From Streptomyces luteolus (GTDB lineage: Bacteria; Actinomycetota; Actinomycetes; Streptomycetales; Streptomycetaceae): a stretch of DNA of 64,000 bases. How positions within the stretch are numbered: position 1 is the stretch's first letter; each line of letters begins with the position of its first letter. A program made the translations under genes and the position numbers. The stretch is from positions 1 through 64,000 of the forward strand of contig NZ_JASCIS010000021.1 of NCBI RefSeq assembly GCF_029968015.1. Reading direction: 5' to 3'. Under the pieces are notes generated by a model. It was not told the DNA's origin. It saw only the letters and a program-made list of their open reading frames with translations, and searched no databases. Below, one piece after another: positions 45,662 through 53,420 of the stretch.

Positions 45662-47731
45662 GTGGGGTTCATTCCAATGCAGCGGGAGACCGGCACGTCC
45701 GCGCCGGAGTCCCGCCCGTCGCCTCCGCATGTCCCACGGGAGGCCCATCCCTGCGCGCGCACCACCCTGACCGGCAACTCCCTCGCCCCCGCCGCCGCCC
45801 GCCGCTTCGTCCGCTCCGCCCTCGCCGACTGGGCGGAGCCCGCCGCACGCGCCGACCCGGCGGAACACGCCCCGCCGCCCGCCGTCGACGGCATCACCGA
45901 ACGCCTCGTCGACGACGCCGTGGTCCTCGTCAGCGAACTCGTCACCAACGCCGTGGTGCACGCCGGCACCGACGTCGAGGTGCTCTGCCGCCTGGAGTAC
46001 GCCGAGGAGAACGACGAGGGCGAGGGCGCCTCCCTGCTCGTCGAGGTCACCGACCACCACCCGGCCCGGCCCGTGCACGGCGCGAGCACCGAGCGCACCG
46101 CGGACGGGTCCGAGTACGGCCGCGGCCTCCACCTCGTCGCCTCCCTCTCCGAGTCCTGGGGCATCACGTACCGCACCGGCAGCAAGACCGTCTGGGCGCG
46201 GCTGCCCGTGGACGGCGTCGACGTGGCGAGGGAGCTGGAGGTGTACGCGGGGGAGCAGGCCACCGAGCGCGGGCTCCGCGCCGCCGAACTGCTCGCCCAC
46301 GACCGCGCCCGCGACCCGGACCACGCGCGCGAGCAGGGCGGCCGCGACTCCGACCGCGCCCGCGACCCCGGCGCCTGGGGCCACCGCGACGCCGTCACCT
46401 TCCTCGCCGAGGCCTCCGACCTGCTCGCCGGGCAGCTCGACGAGGACCTGGTCGCCGCCCTCGCCGGGCAGCTGCTCGTCCCGCACATCGCCGACTGGTG
46501 CGCGGTCTGGCTCGACGACGAGGGCGACCGGCGCAGCGCACCCGCGGCCTCCGCACCCCGCCTCGCCCGCGTCTGGCACCGCAGCGAGAACCGCATCGAG
46601 GAGCTGCACCGCGTCCTGGAGAAGGAGCCGCCGCACCTGCACGGACCGCCGCACTCCGGCCCCTTCACCGTGCCCTGGCCCACCGAAGGTCTCGCGGAGC
46701 CGGACGGCACGGCCCTCGCCCACCGCCTGGTCGCGGGCGGCCGCGCCCTCGGCACGCTGCTCGTCGGCCGGGCCGGACAGCAGCGCTTCCCCGACGAAGT
46801 CACCGGTCTGCTGCAGGACTTCAGCCGCCGCGTCGCCCTCGCCGTGGGCGCCGCCCGGCAGTACACCCGGCAGGCCACCATCAGCCGCGTCCTGCAGCGC
46901 GGCCTGCTGCCCAGCTCCGTCGCCGAGGTCCCGGGGCTCCAGACCGCGCTCGTCTACGAACCCCGCGACAAGGGCCTCGCGGGCGGCGACTTCTACGACG
47001 TGTTCCCCGCGGGCGACGGCCGCTGGTGCTTCGCCCTCGGCGACGTCTGCGGCAACGGCCCCGAGGCCGCCGTCGTCACCGGCCTCGCCCGCCCCTGGCT
47101 GCGGCTGCTCGCCCGCGAGGGATACAGCGTCGGGGACGTCCTCACCCGCCTCAACCAGGCCCTGCTCGACGACGCCATGGAAGCCGCCGAGGCCGCCGCC
47201 CGCGCCGTCGCCGCCGCCGGACTGCCCGGACTGCCCGAGCCCGGTTCGCGTACGAGCGGTGCGCACGGGTCCGCGCACACCGCCCTGCCGCACACCGGCC
47301 ACCCCGACACCGCCTCGCCCAGCCGCTTCCTCTCCGTCCTGTACGGCGAGCTCGTCCCCACCGACGAGGGCGTGCGCTGCACCGTGGCCTGCGCCGGCCA
47401 CCCGCTGCCGCTGGTCCTCGACCCCGAGGGCCGCGTCCGTGCCGTCGCCGAGCCGCAGGTGATCCTCGGCGTGATGGACGACGCGACGTACACCGGCGAG
47501 ACCTTCCTGCTGCGCCGCGGAGAGACGCTGCTCCTCGTCACCGACGGCGTCACGGAACGCCGGGACGGGCCCCGCCAGTTCGACGACGGCGACGGGCTCG
47601 CGGACGCCCTCGCCACCTGCACCGGCCTCAGCGCCCTGCACGTCGCGGAGCGGATCAGGCACCTCGTGCACGAGTTCTCCGCCGAACCGCCGGACGACGA
47701 CCTCGCGCTGCTCGTGCTGCAGGCGCAGTGA
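45662..47731 (+). CDS. SpoIIE-type PP2C phosphatase with HATPase and GAF-like domains
   Basis: About 689 residues. An N-terminal anti-sigma-factor-type ATPase (LVSELVTNAVVHAGTDVEVL; EYGRGLHLVASLSESWGI; about 75-195) is followed by a Glu/Asp-rich linker. A GAF-like region (about 240-390) and a PP2C/SpoIIE domain (GLAGGDFYDVFPAGDGRWCF; LGDVCGNGPEAAVVTGLARP; AGHPLPLVLDP; LLLVTDGVTERRD) complete it. Such proteins switch anti-anti-sigma factors; the kinase-like and phosphatase halves in one chain suggest self-contained control of a sigma pathway. The GTG at 45662 has AGGAG 6 nt upstream; the open frame continues to 45581 and an ATG at 45677 is also possible. No partner anti-sigma gene is adjacent. 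Confidence 0.9.
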   Translation: MGFIPMQRETGTSAPESRPSPPHVPREAHPCARTTLTGNSLAPAAARRFVRSALADWAEPAARADPAEHAPPPAVDGITERLVDDAVVLVSELVTNAVVHAGTDVEVLCRLEYAEENDEGEGASLLVEVTDHHPARPVHGASTERTADGSEYGRGLHLVASLSESWGITYRTGSKTVWARLPVDGVDVARELEVYAGEQATERGLRAAELLAHDRARDPDHAREQGGRDSDRARDPGAWGHRDAVTFLAEASDLLAGQLDEDLVAALAGQLLVPHIADWCAVWLDDEGDRRSAPAASAPRLARVWHRSENRIEELHRVLEKEPPHLHGPPHSGPFTVPWPTEGLAEPDGTALAHRLVAGGRALGTLLVGRAGQQRFPDEVTGLLQDFSRRVALAVGAARQYTRQATISRVLQRGLLPSSVAEVPGLQTALVYEPRDKGLAGGDFYDVFPAGDGRWCFALGDVCGNGPEAAVVTGLARPWLRLLAREGYSVGDVLTRLNQALLDDAMEAAEAAARAVAAAGLPGLPEPGSRTSGAHGSAHTALPHTGHPDTASPSRFLSVLYGELVPTDEGVRCTVACAGHPLPLVLDPEGRVRAVAEPQVILGVMDDATYTGETFLLRRGETLLLVTDGVTERRDGPRQFDDGDGLADALATCTGLSALHVAERIRHLVHEFSAEPPDDDLALLVLQAQ

Positions 47732-47756
47732 GCCCCGGCCCGTCGGCTTGCTGGAG

Positions 47757-47765
47757 TTATCCACA
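47757..47765 (+). promoter_or_regulatory. DnaA-box-like site upstream of hemW
   Basis: TTATCCACA, preceded by GGAG as at the comEA site, lies 28 bp upstream of the hemW -10 box. Confidence 0.5.
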
Positions 47766-47793
47766 GGCGGACCGGCTTCCGGCGGCGGTACGG

Positions 47794-47799
47794 GACAAT
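47794..47799 (+). promoter_or_regulatory. Leaderless -10 box of hemW
   Basis: GACAAT ends 7 nt before the ATG at 47807. The ATG at 47798 overlaps this box and is less likely to be the start. Confidence 0.45.
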
Positions 47800-47806
47800 G
47801 GACCCC

Positions 47807-49039
47807 ATGCCCTCCGTACTCCCCGATGGTGAGCCCGTGCCCTTCGACGGGGCGCTGCCCGCGCACGCCCTGGCCGACGCGGCCGCCCGCCCCCTCGGGT
47901 TCTATCTGCACGTCCCGTACTGCGCGACCCGCTGCGGGTACTGCGACTTCAACACCTACACCGCCAGCGAGCTGCGCGGACCCGAGGGCGCCCTGGCCTC
48001 GCGGGACAACTACGCGGACCACCTGATCGAGGAGATCCGCCTCGCCCGCAAGGTCCTCGGCGACGACCCGCGCGCGGTCCGCACGGTCTTCGTCGGCGGC
48101 GGCACGCCCACGCTGCTGCCCGCTGCCGATCTCGTCCGGGTCCTCGGCGCACTGCGCGCGGAGTTCGGCCTCGCCCCCGACGCCGAGGTCACGACCGAGG
48201 CCAACCCGGAGTCCGTCGACCCGGCGTACCTCACGGAGCTGCGCGAGGGCGGGTTCAACCGGATCTCGTTCGGCATGCAGAGCGCCCGGCAGCACGTCCT
48301 GAAGGTCCTCGACCGCACGCACACCCCGGGCCGCCCCGAGGCCTGCGTCGCGGAGGCCCGCGCGGCCGGCTTCGAGCACGTCAACCTCGACCTGATCTAC
48401 GGCACGCCCGGCGAGTCCGACGACGACTGGCGGGCCTCCCTCGAAGCGGCGATCGGCGCCGGCCCCGACCATGTCTCGGCGTACGCCCTGATCGTCGAGG
48501 AGGGCACCCAGCTGGCCCGCCGCATCCGCCGCGGCGAGGTCCCGATGACCGACGACGACGTGCACGCCGACCGCTACCTGATCGCCGACTCGCTGCTCGC
48601 CGAGGCGGGCTTCTCCTGGTACGAGGTGTCCAACTGGGCCACCACCGACGCCGCCCGCTGCCTGCACAACGAGCTGTACTGGCGCGGCGCGGACTGGTGG
48701 GGCGCAGGCCCGGGCGCGCACTCGCACGTCGGGGGCGTGCGGTGGTGGAACGTCAAGCATCCGGGCGCGTACGCCCAGGCGCTGGTGGCCGGTGGTTCGC
48801 CCGGTGCCGGGCGGGAGCTGCTGTCCTCGGAGGACCGGCGGGTCGAGCGGGTGCTGCTCGAACTCCGGCTGCGGGAAGGGGTGCCGCTGTCCCTGCTCCG
48901 TCCGGAGGGGCTCGCGGCTTCGCGCGGGTTCCTCGCGGAGGGGCTGCTGGACCCGGTCCAGTACGAGGAGGACCGCGCGGTCCTCACCCTGCGGGGGCGG
49001 TTGCTGGCGGACGGGGTGGTGCGGGACCTGGTCGACTGA
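47807..49039 (+). CDS. hemW: HemW-type radical SAM protein
   Basis: 410 residues. The radical SAM cluster site is HVPYCATRCGYCDFNTY (Cx3Cx2C, about residues 38-46). It is followed by TVFVGGGTPTLL, TTEANPESVD, RISFGMQSARQHVLKVLDRT and YGTPGESDDDW, the HemW/HemN-like series. HemW is a haem chaperone; the fourth Cys of true HemN is absent in this class. The start at 47807 (MPSVLPDGEPVPFDG) fits a leaderless transcript. C-terminal winged-helix residues (LLELRLREGVPLSLL) are present. Confidence 0.93.
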   Translation: MPSVLPDGEPVPFDGALPAHALADAAARPLGFYLHVPYCATRCGYCDFNTYTASELRGPEGALASRDNYADHLIEEIRLARKVLGDDPRAVRTVFVGGGTPTLLPAADLVRVLGALRAEFGLAPDAEVTTEANPESVDPAYLTELREGGFNRISFGMQSARQHVLKVLDRTHTPGRPEACVAEARAAGFEHVNLDLIYGTPGESDDDWRASLEAAIGAGPDHVSAYALIVEEGTQLARRIRRGEVPMTDDDVHADRYLIADSLLAEAGFSWYEVSNWATTDAARCLHNELYWRGADWWGAGPGAHSHVGGVRWWNVKHPGAYAQALVAGGSPGAGRELLSSEDRRVERVLLELRLREGVPLSLLRPEGLAASRGFLAEGLLDPVQYEEDRAVLTLRGRLLADGVVRDLVD

Positions 49040-49065
49040 GGCGGATTCCTCCCCTCCCCGCCCTC

Positions 49066-49270
49066 CCGACTGTGTCCGATATGCGGCTGGCGCCGCGTGG
49101 CTGCGGCGCTGTCATTCGGCTGCCGCGCCGTCGTGGCTGGTCGCGCAGTTCCCCGCGCCCCTGAAAAACCCGCCCCACCGGCAAATCCAGCCCCTCCGGC
49201 GTTTGAGGAGCGGGGGTCCGGGGGCTGGCCCCCGTGGCTGTCCGCAGGACTTTCGGGAAGGGGCGGGGAG
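49066..49270 (+). repeat. Composite intergenic repeat cluster after hemW
   Basis: Three blocks in series. Block E (about 49066-49109) begins CCCGACTGTGTCCGAT. Block B (49130-49162, 33 nt) begins GTCGTGGCTGGTCGCGCAG. Block C (49188-49233, 46 nt) begins CAGCCCCTCCGGCGTTTGAG and ends in a hairpin GGGGGCTGGCCCCC. CGGGAAGGGGCGGGG follows. B and C recur at 59283, 55333 and 61718-61810; E recurs inverted near 61811-61861. Confidence 0.88.
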
Positions 49271-49287
49271 GGGAAAACCCCCCGGCC

Positions 49288-50157
49288 CTACTCCACCGGC
49301 ACCGTTACAAAATCGATCAACTCCTCCACCCGCCCCAGGAGTTCAGGTTCCAGGTCCCGGTACGACGACACCCGCCCCAGAATCGCCTGCCACACCGCCC
49401 CGGTGTTCGCGGACGGCCACCCCAGGGCCTCGCAGACGCCCGTCTTCCAGTCCTGGCCCCGGGGCACGCGGGGCCACCCCGCGATGCCCAGCGCGGAGGG
49501 CTTCACGGCCTCCCAGATGTCGATGTACGGGTGCCCCACCACCAGCGCGTGCTCGCTGCTCACCGACGCCGCGATGCGGGACTCCTTCGAGCCGGGGACC
49601 AGATGGTCGACCAGGACCCCCAGGCGCGCCTGAGCGTCCGGGGCGAACTCGGCGACGATGGCGGGGAGATCGTCGACACCCTCCAGGTACTCCACGACCA
49701 CGCCCTCGATCCGCAGGTCGTCGCCCCACACCTTCTCGACCAGCTCCGCGTCGTGCCGCCCCTCGACGTAGATCCGTCCGGCCCGCGCGACCCGGGCCCG
49801 AGCGCCGGGGACGGCGACCGAACCGGAGGCGGTACGGGTGGGACGTACCGGAGTCGACGCGGCAGGGCGGACCAGGGTCACGACGCGGCCCTCCAGGAGG
49901 AAGCCGCGCGGTTCGAGCGGGAAGACGCGGTGCTTGCCGAAGCGGTCCTCCAGCGTGACCGTGCCCGCCTCGCAGCCGATCACCGCACCGCAGAACCCGG
50001 TGGACACCTCCTCCACGACCAGATCGCGGTCGGCGGCCACCTCGGGGACCGGCTTCCGCTTCTTCCACGGCGGGGTGAGATCGGGGCTGTACGAACGGCG
50101 CTGCGGGCCCGAAGGGCCCTCGTTGGAGGGGCGGTGGCGGGAGACGGGTGGGCGCAT
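49288..50157 (-). CDS. DUF3097 family protein
   Basis: 289 residues with a basic, disordered start (MRPPVSRHRPSNEGPSGPQR), then strands (LVVEEVSTGFCGAVIGCEAG; TVTLEDRFGKHRVFPLEPRG). A well-conserved core follows (RIYVEGRHDAELVEKVWGDD; GVVVEYLEGVDDLPAIVAEF; HALVVGHPYIDIWEAVKP). The GRHDAELVEKVWGDDLR block is toprim-like in feel (an acidic DxxE-type motif), but this is only an impression. The ATG at 50155-50157 lies 7 nt after TATCGT, so the transcript is probably leaderless. Function unknown. Confidence 0.85.
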   Translation of the reverse strand: MRPPVSRHRPSNEGPSGPQRRSYSPDLTPPWKKRKPVPEVAADRDLVVEEVSTGFCGAVIGCEAGTVTLEDRFGKHRVFPLEPRGFLLEGRVVTLVRPAASTPVRPTRTASGSVAVPGARARVARAGRIYVEGRHDAELVEKVWGDDLRIEGVVVEYLEGVDDLPAIVAEFAPDAQARLGVLVDHLVPGSKESRIAASVSSEHALVVGHPYIDIWEAVKPSALGIAGWPRVPRGQDWKTGVCEALGWPSANTGAVWQAILGRVSSYRDLEPELLGRVEELIDFVTVPVE

Positions 50158-50164
50158 TCGGCCG

Positions 50165-50170
50165 ACGATA
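50165..50170 (-). promoter_or_regulatory. Leaderless -10 box of the DUF3097 gene
   Basis: TATCGT on the minus strand ends 7 nt before the ATG at 50157. Confidence 0.45.
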
Positions 50171-50191
50171 AGAGAAGCCTCCCGGCGGTGG

Positions 50192-50932
50192 CTACGACAC
50201 GCCGAACAGCGCGGCCAGCGTGGCCCGTTGCTCACGGACAAACGCCGCGTCCACCACCGAACCGTGCCCCGGTACGTACACCGCGTGCTCCCCGCCCAGG
50301 TCGAGCAGTCGGTCCAGGGCGTGCGGCCACTGGGCGGGCATCGCGTCCGGGCCCGCCTGCGGGTCGCCGGACTCCTCGACCAGATCGCCGCAGAACACGA
50401 TCTCCGGGGAGCCGCCCGACCCCGACACCAGGACTGCCAGATCGTGACCCGTGTGACCGGGGCCGACATTGGCGAGCAGCACCTGCACCCCGCCCAGGTC
50501 GAGCGTCCACTCGCCGCACACAAGACGGTGCGGGCGGACCAGGAGATCGGCGGCCTCGCCCGCCGCACGCGCGTCCAGGCCGTGCCGTACCGCGTCCGCG
50601 GCCAGCTCGTCGCGGCCGCGGGTCAGGACCCCGTCGACGCCGACCGCGCCGAACACCTCGACTCCGGAGAACGCGGCCGCGCCCAGGACATGGTCGAAGT
50701 GGGGGTGCGTGAGCGCGAGATGCGTCACACGCCTCCCGCCGAGGAGCGCCTCGGCCTGCCGACGCAGCTCCGCGCCCTCCCGCAGTGACGACCCCGCGTC
50801 CACCAGGAGCGCCGCGTGCTCACCCGCGACCAGGCCCACCGTGCAGTCCCAGCGGGGGAGGCGGCGCCGCGCCGCACAGGGGGACAACCGCTCCCACTCG
50901 GACGCGTACGGCTCTTCCCAAGTCAACCGCAT
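50192..50932 (-). CDS. MBL-fold metallo-hydrolase
   Basis: 246 residues with the zinc signature LALTHPHFDHVLGAAAF (HxHxDH), then VGPGHTGHDLAVLV, IVFCGDLVEESGDP and YVPGHGSVVD, the complete metallo-beta-lactamase ligand series. It is a small soluble glyoxalase-II/beta-lactamase-like hydrolase with no extra domain; substrate unknown. The ATG at 50930-50932 lies 6 nt after TAGCGT on the minus strand. It ends 34 nt before the DUF3097 start and both are probably leaderless, so they can be independent despite the same orientation. Confidence 0.92.
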   Translation of the reverse strand: MRLTWEEPYASEWERLSPCAARRRLPRWDCTVGLVAGEHAALLVDAGSSLREGAELRRQAEALLGGRRVTHLALTHPHFDHVLGAAAFSGVEVFGAVGVDGVLTRGRDELAADAVRHGLDARAAGEAADLLVRPHRLVCGEWTLDLGGVQVLLANVGPGHTGHDLAVLVSGSGGSPEIVFCGDLVEESGDPQAGPDAMPAQWPHALDRLLDLGGEHAVYVPGHGSVVDAAFVREQRATLAALFGVS

Positions 50933-50938
50933 ACCGAG

Positions 50939-50944
50939 ACGCTA
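50939..50944 (-). promoter_or_regulatory. Leaderless -10 box of the MBL hydrolase gene
   Basis: TAGCGT on the minus strand ends 6 nt before the ATG at 50932. Confidence 0.5.
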
Positions 50945-51011
50945 ACCCCGCCCGCGCGGGGCTGCGCGGCCTCATCGCACCCACCCTTGCCGCGGGAGTA
51001 CCCCACGGCCG

Positions 51012-51017
51012 TACACT
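51012..51017 (+). promoter_or_regulatory. -10 box of the hrcA-dnaJ operon
   Basis: TACACT ends 6 nt before a GTG at 51024 that is in frame with hrcA. The predicted transcript start is at that GTG, immediately before the CIRCE operator. Confidence 0.6.
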
Positions 51018-51029
51018 GGGCCGGTGAAG

Positions 51030-51056
51030 CTGGCACTCTGCTGTGTTGAGTGCCAG
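51030..51056 (+). promoter_or_regulatory. CIRCE operator
   Basis: CTGGCACTC, 9 nt and GAGTGCCAG form a perfect inverted repeat matching the CIRCE element (TTAGCACTC-N9-GAGTGCTAA) except at the outer bases. HrcA binds CIRCE, so this operon is autoregulated by heat stress. The operator lies just downstream of the predicted start. Confidence 0.93.
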
Positions 51057-51107
51057 GCGGTCGGCGAGACGGACACTGCGGGGACGAGGGCAGGGAGGTG
51101 TGTGCGC

Positions 51108-52124
51108 ATGCTGAGTGAACGCAGACTTGAGGTGCTGCGCGCCATCGTCCAGGACTACGTCGGCACCGAGGAGCCCGTCGGCTCCAAGGCGCTCACCGAG
51201 CGGCACAGCCTCGGCGTCTCCCCGGCCACCGTGCGCAACGACATGGCGGCCCTGGAGGAAGAGGGCTTCATCGCCCAGCCGCACACCAGTGCCGGGCGCA
51301 TCCCCACCGACAGGGGGTACCGCCTCTTCGTCGACAAGCTCGCGGGCGTCAAGCCGCTCTCCGGTGCCGAGCGCCGCGCGATCCAGAACTTCCTCGACGG
51401 CGCCGTCGACCTCGACGACGTCGTGGGTCGTACGGTCCGGCTGCTCGCGCAGTTGACCCGGCAGGTCGCCGTGGTGCAGTACCCGTCCCTGACGCGGTCC
51501 ACGGTGCGCCATGTCGAACTGCTCTCGCTCGCGCCCGCGCGGCTGATGCTGGTGGTGATCACCGACACCGGCCGGGTCGAGCAGCGGCACGTGGACTGCC
51601 CGGCACCGTTCGGCGACACCGCGCTAGCGGATCTGCGGGCCCGGCTCAACAGCCGGGTCGCGGGGCGTCGTTTCTCCGACGTACCGCAGCTGGTGCAGGA
51701 CCTTCCCGAGTCCTTCGAGACGGACGACCGCGGCACCGTCTCGACCGTGCTCGCGACCCTCCTCGAAACCCTCGTCGAGGAGACCGAGGAGCGGCTGATG
51801 ATCGGCGGCACCGCCAATCTCACCCGCTTCGGGCACGATTTCCCGCTCGTGATCCGGCCGGTGCTCGAAGCGCTGGAGGAGCAGGTCGTGCTCCTCAAGC
51901 TGCTCGGCGAGGCCAAGGATTCGGGCATGACCGTACGTATTGGGCACGAGAACGCCCACGAGGGCCTCAACTCCACGTCCGTCGTCTCGGTCGGCTACGG
52001 TTCGGGCGGCGAAGCAGTCGCCAAACTCGGCGTGGTCGGACCGACCCGCATGGACTACCCCGGAACGATGGGAGCAGTACGCGCAGTGGCACGTTACGTC
52101 GGACAGATCCTGGCGGAGTCGTAA
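51108..52124 (+). CDS. hrcA: Heat-inducible transcription repressor HrcA
   Basis: 338 residues from the ATG at 51108 (MLSERRLEVLRAIVQDYV), with GGGAGG 9 nt upstream. The winged helix is EPVGSKALTERHSLGVSPAT and NDMAALEEEGFIAQPHTSAG. The GAF-like and insertion domains follow (RLMLVVITDTGRVEQRHVDC; SVVSVGYGSGGEAVAKLGVV). The frame is open 28 codons further up to a GTG at 51024. HrcA represses its own operon through CIRCE. The TAA stop is directly followed by the dnaJ GTG. Confidence 0.95.
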   Translation: MLSERRLEVLRAIVQDYVGTEEPVGSKALTERHSLGVSPATVRNDMAALEEEGFIAQPHTSAGRIPTDRGYRLFVDKLAGVKPLSGAERRAIQNFLDGAVDLDDVVGRTVRLLAQLTRQVAVVQYPSLTRSTVRHVELLSLAPARLMLVVITDTGRVEQRHVDCPAPFGDTALADLRARLNSRVAGRRFSDVPQLVQDLPESFETDDRGTVSTVLATLLETLVEETEERLMIGGTANLTRFGHDFPLVIRPVLEALEEQVVLLKLLGEAKDSGMTVRIGHENAHEGLNSTSVVSVGYGSGGEAVAKLGVVGPTRMDYPGTMGAVRAVARYVGQILAES

Positions 52125-53261
52125 GTGGCCACGGACTACTACGCCACTCTTGGCGTGCGCCGCGACGCTTCCCAGGACGAGATCAAGAAGGCCTTCCGGA
52201 GACTGGCGCGCGAGCTCCACCCGGATGTGAACCCCGATCCGAAGACGCAGGAGCGCTTCAAGGAGATCAACGCCGCCTACGAGGTGTTGTCGGACCCGCA
52301 GAAGAAGCAGGTCTACGACCTCGGCGGCGACCCGCTGTCCCAGGCGGGCGGCGGCGGTGCCGGCGGCTTCGGCCAGGGCGGGTTCGGGAACTTCTCGGAC
52401 ATCATGGACGCGTTCTTCGGTACGGCGTCCCAGCGCGGCCCGCGGTCGCGTACCCGCCGGGGCCAGGACGCGATGATCCGGCTCGAGATCGAGCTGGACG
52501 AGGCCGCGTTCGGCACCACCAAGGACATCCAGGTCGACACCGCCGTGGTCTGTACGACCTGCTCCGGCGAGGGCGCGGCCCCCGGCACCTCGGCGCAGAC
52601 CTGTGACATGTGCCGCGGCCGCGGTGAGGTCTCCCAGGTCACCCGGTCCTTCCTGGGCCAGGTCATGACCTCGCGCCCCTGCCCGCAGTGCCAGGGCTTC
52701 GGCACCGTCGTCCCGACCCCGTGCCCCGAGTGCGCGGGCGACGGCCGGATCCGGTCCCGGCGCACGCTCACGGTGAAGATCCCGGCCGGTGTCGACAACG
52801 GCACGCGGATCCAGCTCGCGGGCGAGGGCGAGGTCGGCCCCGGCGGCGGCCCCGCCGGCGACCTCTACGTCGAGATCCACGAACTCCCGCACCCGGTCTT
52901 CCAGCGGCGCGGCGACGACCTGCACTGCACGGTCACCATCCCGATGACGGCGGCGGCACTCGGCACGAAGGTCCCGCTTGAGACGCTCGACGGGATGGAG
53001 GAGGTCGACATCCGGCCCGGCACCCAGTCCGGCCAGTCGATCCCGCTGCACGGCCGCGGCGTCACGCACCTGCGCGGCGGCGGCCGAGGCGACCTCATCG
53101 TGCACGTCGAGGTCACCACGCCCACCAAGCTGGACCCGGAGCAGGAGCGGATCCTGCGCGAGCTCGCCAAGGCCCGCGGCGAGGAACGGCCCACGGGGCA
53201 GTTCCAGCCGGGGCAGCAGGGGTTGTTCCATCGGTTGAAGGATGCGTTCAACGGGCGGTGA
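52125..53261 (+). CDS. dnaJ: Chaperone protein DnaJ
   Basis: Hsp40 co-chaperone of DnaK. 378 residues beginning at the GTG immediately after the hrcA stop. J domain (DYYATLGVRRDASQDEIKKA, RELHPDVNPDP with HPD; 1-65), G/F-rich linker (GGGGAGGFGQGGFGNFSD), four zinc repeats (CTTCSGEG, CDMCRGRG, CPQCQGFG, CPECAGDG; about 140-215) and the C-terminal substrate domains. This is the second, hrcA-linked DnaJ type of actinobacteria, as opposed to the one in the dnaK operon. Its last 57 bp are duplicated downstream. Confidence 0.95.
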   Translation: MATDYYATLGVRRDASQDEIKKAFRRLARELHPDVNPDPKTQERFKEINAAYEVLSDPQKKQVYDLGGDPLSQAGGGGAGGFGQGGFGNFSDIMDAFFGTASQRGPRSRTRRGQDAMIRLEIELDEAAFGTTKDIQVDTAVVCTTCSGEGAAPGTSAQTCDMCRGRGEVSQVTRSFLGQVMTSRPCPQCQGFGTVVPTPCPECAGDGRIRSRRTLTVKIPAGVDNGTRIQLAGEGEVGPGGGPAGDLYVEIHELPHPVFQRRGDDLHCTVTIPMTAAALGTKVPLETLDGMEEVDIRPGTQSGQSIPLHGRGVTHLRGGGRGDLIVHVEVTTPTKLDPEQERILRELAKARGEERPTGQFQPGQQGLFHRLKDAFNGR

Positions 53262-53368
53262 CGGCCTGGGCCGGGGGTCCGGGGGTTGTCCCCCGGGCAG
53301 GCACAGTCAGTCGGGGCAGCAGGGGTTGTTCCATCGGTTGAAGGATGCGTTCAACGGGCGGTGACGGC
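53209..53368 (+). repeat. Duplicated 3' end of dnaJ
   Basis: A 57-nt block containing the last codons and stop of dnaJ (53209-53265) is repeated at 53312-53368 with a 103-bp offset. The spacer holds a CCGGGGG-TTGT-CCCCCGG hairpin (53279-53296), probably the terminator. Confidence 0.93.
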
Positions 53369-53420
53369 TGGGGCCGGGCCTGAATTCTGCGGGGTGCGGT
53401 GGACGTGAAAGCATGCGCTC

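Noticed and set aside
45605..48760. 1051-residue open frame opposite the SpoIIE-type gene and hemW
   Set aside because: Spans two unrelated sense genes and the intergenic DnaA box; Gly/Val/Ala-rich shadow composition.
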